Shown here piece by piece: positions 55,587 to 64,000 of a stretch of 64,000 nucleotides of DNA (its first letter is position 1; each line of letters opens with the position of its first letter). A program made the translations under genes and the position numbers. Source of the DNA: Paraconiothyrium sp. Pb-2020 (Eukaryota > Ascomycota > Dothideomycetes > Pleosporales > Didymosphaeriaceae); the NCBI GenBank assembly GCA_022419385.1, contig JAJUBI010000001.1:2170001-2234000 (forward strand). Direction: 5' to 3'. The notes under the pieces are model-generated. The model ran no database searches and was not told where the DNA came from. It worked only from the letters and a program-made list of their open reading frames with translations.

Positions 55587-56490
55587 ATATTTGGATACAG
55601 TGTGTTGATCTATGCTGGACACCACACGACCGACGGTACCCAAAACATCCGACTGCTCAGTGTGAACTTGGCCTGGTGAGCCCTAAGTTGCGACTATACA
55701 ATGTAGATGCCGTCCTCCGTCAAAGCTTCGCTTATCGAAATGAGCGTAAAGAGCCATTTGATTCCTAGTCTAGTGGATAAGCTTTTTGAAAACGCTGCGT
55801 TGCTTTCCGCCTGCAAGTTGTAGATTAAGACAGGCATATTTGCACTAACATCCTGTTCCTAGGGCGATTCCATCCGTCTTTCAAAAAGTACTATATCAAG
55901 CTGGCGAACGAAAAGACTGGCTTACTAGAATTTCACGAACAAATGTCTAAAGTAAACGCTTGAGCTCTCCTGGAAATTGCTTTTCGGTTTACTGTAGGAC
56001 AAATCTCAACGTTGACGCACTAGCCGTATCAGAAAATCATCCAGTATCGGAAGTGACTCGTTACAGCCGCACAAACATTCTTGACTTCAGCGTTGGAGAC
56101 CGGAAACGACCGAAAAGTTCGGTTTCAGATGCGTATCACCTAGTAGTCGCGATAAGGCGCAGGGTCGGCGCATTGTAGCGGGACTGTATATCCCTGAATT
56201 CTTAGCATGGTAACGACAGTCACGTATCCGAGGGCGCTTGTTGACATGCTGTTGATTGACGGAGATAATGGATCTTTTAGGTAACCATGACTGAGTGGAA
56301 TCACGCTCTTGCGCAGTTTAAATATTTCAGGTATCTTTCTTCATCCTCCGGACCAAAACGTACACACGGGAGATGCTCCCTTACACAATTGTTTTACATA
56401 GTCCAGACGCCGCATCCCTTGGAGCTAGAAGGTGGCAGTCAAGGCAAAAGGGAAAGCGTCATCGGCATATTACAGGCTGTGAGTCTAGCC
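55587..56490. other. Spacer between converging oxoprolinase and MAM33 genes
   Basis: About 900 bp of 3' flanks with only short frames. Nothing recognisable was seen. Confidence 0.4.
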
Positions 56491-57542
56491 TTACTCAACG
56501 AACTTCTTCACGTTCTCCAACCACCGGATATATTCCTTCTGCTCCTTGTGATCAATGTAGTCAGGAATGAACAGTGCCATCCGGGTGTTGATACCGCGCT
56601 CCTCGAGGTATTTCTCAAGCAGGACCTGGAGGTCCTCGTCGAGGTTATTGAAGGGCGGGCCAGTATACAGCGTCCGCCTCGCCCAGTCCTTCTCGGCGGT
56701 GGCGGGATCAGCAAGATCAGCCGAAGGGAAGTACCACAGATCCTCGATCAAGAAGTCACCATCCTGAGCGGTAGCATCAATGGCAAGAGCACCCCTGCCG
56801 GGACGTTCGATGCGGATGTTGGCATGAGCGGGAAAGCCCTGCTGCTGCGCATCCTCGTCGTACTCGTCGTCGAGTTCTTCACGGTCGGCCGGTGCAATGC
56901 GGTCTTCGGGTGCGACGCGGACGTTTCCGTCGCGGGTATTGCCCTGGTTGATCGCTCCTTTGGTGCTGGCACCGCCGGACTGACCGTCGATGATGTCGTC
57001 CACCTCGCCGTCGTACATAGCCGAGTCGTTGAGGTCCTCGTTGGGCACGTTGTTGTTCAGGTCAGCAGTGGAAAAGGTAATACGGATCTTCTCGTCGCCG
57101 AAGGTACGAGTTAAGGTAACTTCCTGGTGGCCAGGTTTGTCCTCGAGCTGCCAAAGTTAGTCTTGGAATATATCCATGTGTAGGTCATGATGTACCTCAA
57201 ACTCGCTGTTCTCAAGGTACTCTTTGATATTGGTGGAAAGGTCTTCATCCTCCTTCAAGTCTTCCTCCATGGTGATCTCATTCTGCAGCTTTGCGACCAG
57301 CTCCTCCTTCACTATTTTGAGTCAACCGGGTCCTAATTAGCAAGAGAGCGTATCATACCATCTGAGTCTTGTCTCCGGATTGCCGAGAGGTGGAAAGAAG
57401 CTGTGAGACGCGGTGCCGGTTGTGTCCATGCTGGGAGAGCAGCGACTGGCCGCAAAAGGGACGACTGTGGGCGGATCGATTTCGAGGAAAGACGAGCGGC
57501 GGACCGCGGAGCAGAACGGGCGATGTTCCTGAGGCCAAGCAT
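56491..57542 (-). CDS. MAM33: Mitochondrial acidic matrix protein Mam33 (p32 family)
   Basis: Exons 57542-57359, 57311-57196 and 57147-56491 give 318 residues, with introns of 47 and 48 nt in phase. The N terminus (MLGLRNIARSAPRSAARLSS) is a clear mitochondrial presequence rich in Arg and Ser. The mature part is strongly acidic, with VTLTRTFGDEKIRITFSTAD forming the beta-sheet core, and ends with the conserved FNNLDEDLQVLLEKYLEERG and FIPDYIDHKEQKEYIRWLEN. Family members form doughnut-shaped trimers in the matrix and help mitochondrial translation and respiratory assembly. A Gly/Asp/Glu-rich insert of ~80 residues (DDIIDGQSGGASTKG to EELDDEYDEDAQQ) is typical of the loop in this family. The plus-strand frame across it is a shadow. 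Confidence 0.92.
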
Positions 57543-57950
57543 TATGATGGAGAAGGTGGTATCTACAGAAATGCGTAAAGAAAGTACGTATTAAAGGATG
57601 ATGGTTGCGGAGCTGCGACGATGATGTTTCCCAAGCGTAGCGTAACTTTTCTATGCACAGACCGCTTCTTGGCGGAAGCTCCAATGCGAGTCACTTCTGC
57701 CGCTATCGGCTTGCACATTGTGCAATTGACACGCATGGTTCAGCTTTCCTTGAAGATGCTCTCTGCGTAGTCCTAGTTATACCTCAATTGTCACCGCTGC
57801 CTTTGAAACAATTGCGGCCAACTTGCTCCGATCCGCAGCTACGACGAGGCCAACCAGAAAACACGCGATCGCGACTCATTCAGAATTACGTTTGGTGCTT
57901 CGTCCTTTTGCCTTTGGGGATTTCATTCGAACTATCAGAGCACATCTGCT
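57543..57950. promoter_or_regulatory. Divergent promoter between two mitochondrial genes
   Basis: About 410 bp separates MAM33 from CTP1, both nuclear genes for mitochondrial proteins. A bidirectional promoter is likely. No gene is seen. Confidence 0.45.
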
Positions 57951-59156
57951 ATGGCCACGGCGTCTTCAGAGAAGAAGAAGGTAGTTTACTCTTCCGGCTA
58001 CGTCATGATGCACCCATATTGAATTCTGGTAGCCGAGTGCTCTTCGATCAATTATTGCAGGCGCAACAGCAGGCGCTGTAGAAATCTGTACGTGTTTTCC
58101 GGCGGAAAACATATCGGCCGTACTGACACGTCATAGCAATAACCTATCCCGCCGAATGTACGAAAGCTAATGCCATTACACGAACGAGACGAACATATCC
58201 TAACCAGCCTATATAGTCGCCAAGACACGATCGCAGCTCAACCGCCGGTTACCAGACGGGAAGAAGCTTCCATGGCCTCCGTTTGGCAAGCAGTGGTATG
58301 CAGGCTGCACGACGCTGATAATTGGCAATTCACTGAAGGCTGGAATCCGTATGTAAAGAGCACGAGCACAGATGAGATCCTCCGGCTGACAGTCTTAGGT
58401 TTTGTCGCTTTTGATATGTACAAGTCAATGCTTGCAGACGCCGAAGGCAAGGTTTCGGGTCCTGCAACCGTAATCGCAGGATTTGGTGCTGGAGCTACTG
58501 AGTCACTGCTTGCTGTGACCCCGTTCGAGAGTATTAAGACTCAGCTCATTGACGATCGCAAGTCAGCGAATCCTCGTATGCGCGGCTTCCTACACGGTTC
58601 GAGAATAATAGCACAAGAGCAGGGTATTCGAGGTTTCTTCAAGGGTTTCGTCCCCACAACGGCACGACAAGCTGCCAACTCAGCTGTACGCTTCTCCAGC
58701 TACACAGCCCTCAAGCAGATGGCACAATCGTACGCTCCGCCCGGTGAGAAGTTAGGAGCTGCGAGCACCTTCGGGTTGGGAGGCCTAGCAGGTGTCATTA
58801 CCGTGTACACGACGATGCCTATTGACACAGTTAAGACACGGTTCGTACTTGTGTTATAACTTGGCCAGCCTTACACATACTAACTCATCGATGGCAGTAT
58901 GCAATCGATTGAAGCGCGAAGCATGTACAAGAATAGCTTCCACTGCGTAGCTCAGATTTTCAAGGAGGAAGGTTTGCTTACATTCTGGTCTGGAGCTGTT
59001 CCTCGTTTAGGCCGACTCATCCTGAGCGGAGGCATCGTGTTCACCATGTAAGAGACTCCATGATTTCACGACTGGTTCCCACGCTAACCGAAACGTAGGT
59101 ACGAAAAGTCAATGGAGCTCATGGACCGGGTCGACCCGCACGGGCGTTACATATGA
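57951..59156 (+). CDS. CTP1: Mitochondrial tricarboxylate (citrate) carrier
   Basis: Seven exons, 57951-57980, 58033-58087, 58137-58157, 58217-58348, 58399-58840, 58898-59047 and 59099-59156, give 295 residues. All junctions are in phase and all introns are 49-59 nt. It exchanges matrix citrate for malate or another tricarboxylate across the inner membrane, supplying cytosolic acetyl-CoA. The three carrier repeats each show the signature: YPAEFAKTR (rebuilt from exons 3 and 4), TPFESIKTQ and MPIDTVKTR. The N terminus is MATASSEKKKPSALRSIIAG and the C terminus VDPHGRYI. The open frame starting at 58170 is not the real N terminus: its first ~77 residues are an out-of-frame reading of exon 4 plus introns. 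Exon 3 is only 21 nt. Confidence 0.95.
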
Positions 59157-60679
59157 TAGTCATGCCACGGTCGCTGAACGTTGCATTCTCAATCCAGCAG
59201 TTTGCCTAAGACTTCCGCACCGTAGACCCTGCATTGTACACCAAGCGAAAGTCTCCGACGAGCCTCATGGAAACCCTACACTGGAGAGGGCCAAGTCTCG
59301 AAGAATAATACCCTTCAACTTTTGATAAGCGACATATGCCCGCCGAATATCCTCACTGACGATGGAGCCTTACATCGAGCAATGTACAAATGACTACGAA
59401 CCATTGCAGCGCCTACATAGCTATGGGCTGAACAACGGCACTATAACCGCCATCATTAGCTGCAGAATACGGTTAGCAATCTGGCCAGAGCCGAAGGATG
59501 TCATTTATGCAGGGTTGTGGGTAAGATCAAAGTTGTAAATTAAAGTCTCACATGGGGCCAGTATAGACAAGCTTGCGTTCGAAATAGAGTTGCTAACCAC
59601 TTATTGGCGAGCTTTGTGCCCTTCTCGATAACTTGACCGTTGTAGCACGTTGGGGCCAAATGCTAATTGCATTGGAGCGTTGCTTGACGTAGAAAGTTTT
59701 CCGTCGGTAAATGGGATCATTCGGCAATCGATGTACACGACACGCTCACTGTGTCTTCTGCGAGGGATCGACTGCGGTGTAAGCAGTGTGGAATAGCTCA
59801 CCCAGAACCCAAAGGTGTGCAACATTGAATGATCTTAATCTTCGATCACTCGCGATTTGCCAGACGATTAATCTTACGAAACATGCTCTAGGCGGCTAGG
59901 TACCTGAGGGAAGGATTACCGTCGCTAATTTTAACTAAATGCGGCAAGGGTTCCTATGATTGGTAGAGATCCCGAATCTTGGGATCGCGCTCTTAGACTT
60001 AGCATTTCCAGGCCCCACCCCCGTCGAAGCAGCCATTGCACCCTGCATCGGTATGCTAGGTGTGCATGACTGTGTACTCCAACGGCTATGAGCTGGAGAT
60101 GCGTGTGAGCGAGCGCCTACAGATCGAAGGCTACAACGTTGAGTATAGTGGCTGACGAAGACGAAGTCGTCTTACGTACCAGGTCCACCTCGTAAAAACA
60201 GTCACTGTTGTATGTACGTTCAACCGAGCACAACCTTCTATCCCAAGACAATAGCGGCTTGCTGCTTCGGTCTAGGGGCTGGGCATTATAACGCTACGCG
60301 AGTAGGACCAAAGGGCTACTGAAAGGGGTTACAGTTGAGGCCGGAGACTGTGATCTCCCCGGCACGTTCCAACCTGAGAAAAGGCGGCACTACAATATCC
60401 TGAACGTGTACCCGGCATCATAGACAAAAGAAATTCTGCGGCGTCGAGTATCCTAGGTACGTTGCGTGTGCCACCCTTATCCGACCTACGTAAGTCCTAC
60501 GTTCGGATACAGAGGTTGCCCTGCTCAGAACTACCAGGACGAAACGTTCCCATATATATTATTTCCAAGCTACTGCAGGCTTAGTATTTAACTACGCTTG
60601 CGGGTAGTATATCGGTAGAGCCGTTGGAATTATCACCCTGCTTTACACGCAAGGAACCCGCGAGACGGGCGTTTTGCTC
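59157..60679. promoter_or_regulatory. 1.5 kb upstream of Zn2Cys6 gene
   Basis: No gene was recognised. The length suits the long promoters of fungal regulators. Short inverted CGG/CCG and GGTAC-type repeats occur (for example ctaggtacctgag near 59895), but none forms a clear operator. Confidence 0.4.
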
Positions 60680-63518
60680 ATGTCCGGCGCAAACGCCACC
60701 GGCTCACCTTCCCAAGGGGTCTCCAGCGCCGCATCACCAGCCCCAACTCACGAGAGGAAACCCAAGGAGCATACTCGTATTCGGCGCCGCAACCGATTAA
60801 TCACCTCATGTCTAGAATGTCGCCGGCGCAAACTAAAGTGCGACAAACAACAGCCATGTACGAACTGCACCCGGTTCTCGCGACCATGCGTCTTTATTGC
60901 GCCATCGTTGGACCCGGAAGCCCAGGCCAAGCTTGCTGAGGTCAAGGAGAAGATGGGCATGCTGGAGAAGACGCTTGAAGATGATGTCGCACGCCGGAGC
61001 ACTCCAAAGCCACTTTTTGAGGCACCTAGACTGCCGGGTCAGGACCCAGCTCACAGCGATGAAGAAGACGACGAAGATGCGAAAGACCTGGAATTCATTG
61101 ACATTGCGACCGAGCACGCAACTTACTATGAAGACGAGGCCAGCGACGATGTTGTTGACCTTGGCATCGCAATGGGAAAGATGCGAATCACAGAAAGAGT
61201 GGGCGGTCTTGTACGACCCAGGTTATCTGAAGAACTAAACGAAGCTCTCAAGCTGGTTCCCGAAGTAGATCGATCGCTAAATCCCTATGCCGGCCAATCG
61301 CCCAGCTTTTGGATGTCTCCTTCTGCCGACTTTCTAGCACCCTCGTCAAGCTTCTACTTCGCTCCTGGCGTTGAGAAGACCACCATGATGACCTATCTCC
61401 CAAATAAAGTTCTTGTCGACAAGCTGCTCGTACACTATTGGGAAGTTGTGCATCCTATCGTCAGAACTCTCCATCGTCCGTCGTTCGAACGGAAGTACGA
61501 TACTTTCTGGCGGAACATTGCCTCAGGCATCGACCCCCCAAGGCCTTTCCAGGCAGCCGTCTTCGGTGTGCTCCTGCAATCAATTGTTTCTATGCCTGCA
61601 GATAAGGCTCTGGCCGAGTTTGGAGCAGAGAAGCAAGGTTTGGTCGACAACTTCAGGCTAGGCTCAGAATCTGCGCTGTCCAGGGCAAACTTCCTGCGTA
61701 CGACCAAGCTTGAGACTCTCCAGGCTACTGTCATGTATTTGGTGAGTGAATTATCCCATCATCAATTATACTTCATGACTCTTGTAGCTTAACAAGGCTG
61801 CATATCTGTACCTAAACGTGAGATCTAACATTGTCTACAGTTGGCACTGTGTCGAGCAGAGGTTTCGCGAGCTCACTCTGCCCTTATGGGAGCCGTCATT
61901 CGTCTCGCAGAGTGTATGGGTCTTCACCGCGATCCCTCGACTTACTCCACGAATCCAGTGGAGGTACAGGTTCGCCGTCTGATCTGGTACCAAATCTGCT
62001 TCCTCGACCTACGAACCTGTGAAGCCACCGGACCACGACCCCAAATCAGGCGCGATGAGTACGACACTCGGTTTCCGCTCAATGTTGAAGATGATGACCT
62101 TGAGCGCGCCGCCCAGCGCGGCGATAACGTCACACAGGACAGCAAGTCCTTCACCCCGATGACGATCACCCGCATGCGAGCAGAATGCTTCGAGCTATAT
62201 CGCATGATTTGGACGGAGCGACCGAAGTTGCAAAGGAAAGTCGAACCGGGCGAGAAGAGAACAACGCTCACAGGTCTCCTGGGCCGCATACAGTCGTTTA
62301 GAGCTGCTATGGAGAAGGCGTATCTCCCTATGATGAGCAGGGACAACCCTCTGCACGCAGTCGCTATGGAAATGTATGGCATTCTCAGCTCACGGCTGTA
62401 TCTCGCAACACTGCATCCTTTCGCGTCGAATGACAAACACAAGATGCCAGAGCGACTGCGACAGATCATGATATCCTCGTGCATCATGATTGTCGAGCAT
62501 AGCATGAACCTTGAAGAGCAGCCCGCTTTATCGCAATGGTCATGGTACGTGGGAGCTCTGCACCAGTACCATTCGGCGATGCTTCTGCTCTCAGAAATGT
62601 ACGTTACGCGTGCGGACCCCGCGCTCTCCACGCGTATATGGCGCTGCATCGACTATACCTTCGAGCTACCTTCAAGTCTAGGCGAGAACGACAAGATTCG
62701 TTTCCTATTGAGCGAATTGGTCGAGAGAACAGGCTCCTATGCCTCACTCCGAGGAGTCCGCGCGCCTAGCGATATGCCTCACGCAGGCCCTAGGCTCAAA
62801 GACGGGGACTCGCCATGGCCAGAAGGCTCGCGGCATCCACACTTGCCACAAGTGTTCCAAAATGAAGGTCGCGATGATCACAAACCCCCACCAGACCCGA
62901 GCCCCGAGTCACCCGACACCAGTGGCTACGCTGCAAGCAACAACGATCATCCCTACCCGCAGCCTATATATCTCCCCTCACACACCAAACGGCCGCAAAG
63001 CCAATACACCACCCCTGCTGGGCTCACTGCGAAGGGACCGCTCGGCGCAATACCCCAGGTAGATTGGGGCACCGTAGACATGAGCGCGCGAGTCCCATCG
63101 GAGACTGAGCCCTACAGTTTCGGCGGATTTGCCTCGACGTCAAAAACATCAACAATGCCGCCGATATACAACACAAATAGCCATGAACAGCCAATGCATG
63201 GTACCTCGATGCCCCCGGTATCCGCTCTTCCAGATGGTACATCTGGAACGAGTGTCAGTCCTACAGATGCTCTGATCAATGATATCGACTGGGTAAGTGC
63301 AGTCTTTCTACAGCGTCCTTCACTCAAGCCCTTGTTAGCTATTATTTCGTGAAATAGAGTTGACGTTTTGCATGTAGAATGAGTGGGACAAGTTATTTGG
63401 CAGCGCGCAGATGGGACCGGGCAATGTATTCATTCCACCGTACACATTTCCGACCTTTGAGCCGAATGAGATCCAATGGGCCAGGAATGAGGGTCATGGG
63501 GGGCATGGTATGCAGTAA
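60680..63518 (+). CDS. Large Zn2Cys6 transcription factor with fungal-specific domain
   Basis: Exons 60680-61741, 61841-63292 and 63378-63518 give 884 residues; introns are 99 and 85 nt with GTGAGT/CAG and GTAAGT/TAG ends. The zinc cluster is at residues 44-70 (CLECRRRKLKC, DKQQP, CTNC, TRFSRPC), preceded by basic RIRRRNR, and a short coiled coil (LAEVKEKMGMLEKTLED) follows. An acidic patch (DEEDDEDAKDLEF) may activate. The middle homology region runs from about residue 240 (VLVDKLLVHYWEVVHPIVRT) through LIWYQICFLDLRTCEATGP to about residue 640. The tail is Pro/Ser-rich and closes with NEWDKLFGSAQMGPGN. The start is the ATG at 60680; a TTG two codons earlier only extends the open frame. The target pathway is unknown and no obvious cluster partner lies within the window. 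Confidence 0.92.
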
Positions 63519-64000
63519 TCTGGACTTCTCGCATGTATACTGTCGGCGTCTGGGGGGATTATGCGATATATGTTGAAAGAATCTCGATATTAGTTTGCTT
63601 GCAGTCTCTAGACGAGCTAGGTAGAAGATAGTGGGTTGGCAGCAGCTGGTAGATTGAGTGACGCATGGCCTGTTATAGATAGTACGCACTGATTTTCCTG
63701 TCCATGTGTACAGTAACCTCGAGCACGTTGCGTTCCGTTCTGTCGCGTGCCTTCTGGTAGCTCACCAGCCCTATGATCGGCTAGCGGAAAACAAGCTTCC
63801 TGGGCCGGCGCTAAGACTTCGATGAGAGGGAACGACGTCCCCTCAGATATTTGCGTAGAGTAGTAGTGAGGTGACCGTTACGAGAACATGACCTTCAGGA
63901 GAATCATCTATTTATTCCCATGAAATCTTATTCATTGCGTTACACTAGGAACTCTTCCTCTGTGGTTCAGTCAGCGACCGTTAAATCCCACACGGCCTTA
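63519..64000. other. Right edge, 3' flank of the Zn2Cys6 gene
   Basis: About 480 bp with no recognised coding sequence; it holds the 3' UTR of the regulator and then unassigned sequence to the window edge. Confidence 0.4.

Noticed and set aside
56287..57114. 275-codon plus-strand frame
   Set aside because: It is antisense to MAM33, whose exons and conserved motifs are unambiguous.
58170..58398. Apparent N terminus of the carrier protein at 58170
   Set aside because: The conserved residues of the first carrier repeat lie in another frame; the seven-exon model accounts for all of them.

Overview
This is a nuclear window from a filamentous ascomycete (Pezizomycotina), most likely a Dothideomycete. 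Most genes carry one or more short introns of about 45-130 nt with GTRNGT donors and CTRAY-like branch sites. The gene families are typical fungal ones: three Zn2Cys6 regulators, MON1, the vacuolar channel YVC1, MAM33, CTP1, a PRISE-like reductase and a GH16 glucanase. Long Ser-rich disordered proteins are also present. I saw no phage, plasmid, CRISPR, rRNA or convincing tRNA signal and no intact transposon. The class assignment is inference from protein resemblance.

Region 0.8-29.2 kb is gene-dense housekeeping sequence. In order it holds a secreted GH16 glucanase (-), YVC1 (-), a D-serine dehydratase-like PLP enzyme (+), and an unknown coiled-coil/RGG protein (-). Next come an unknown helical protein (+), a 1658-residue disordered protein (+) with a 149-codon ORF starting 5 bases after its stop, and a 2.8 kb gap. 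Then follow MON1 (-), a PRISE-like reductase (-), a tiny four-exon MRX7-like gene (-) built partly from an 18-nt exon, and a protein tyrosine phosphatase (+). Two genes here (7297, 27973) need GC-AG introns.

Region 29.2-43.1 kb is sparse. It holds an aldose 1-epimerase (-), a Zn2Cys6 regulator (-) whose frame breaks at a 10-bp tandem repeat, a 6.7 kb stretch with no recognisable gene, and a BTB-type protein (-) with a RING finger inserted inside the BTB fold and an in-frame TAG near its N terminus.

Region 43.7-55.6 kb looks like an accessory catabolic block. It contains an ACS-family MFS permease (-), a proline-iminopeptidase-like alpha/beta hydrolase (+), decayed remains of a putative cyclase (-) and of a sugar/quinate-type MFS transporter (-), and a Zn2Cys6 activator (-). 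The activator is divergent from a complete four-exon 5-oxoprolinase/hydantoinase (+). Their shared 310-bp promoter holds a TCGG-N6-CCGA site of the Ppr1/UaY type. I infer uptake and hydrolysis of a cyclic amide or pyroglutamyl compound under a local activator, with part of the block decaying.

Region 56.4-63.5 kb returns to core genes: MAM33 (-), the mitochondrial tricarboxylate carrier CTP1 (+, seven exons including a 21-nt one), and an 884-residue Zn2Cys6 regulator (+). Exon limits were deduced by eye from reading frame, splice consensus and family resemblance. None has transcript support here.
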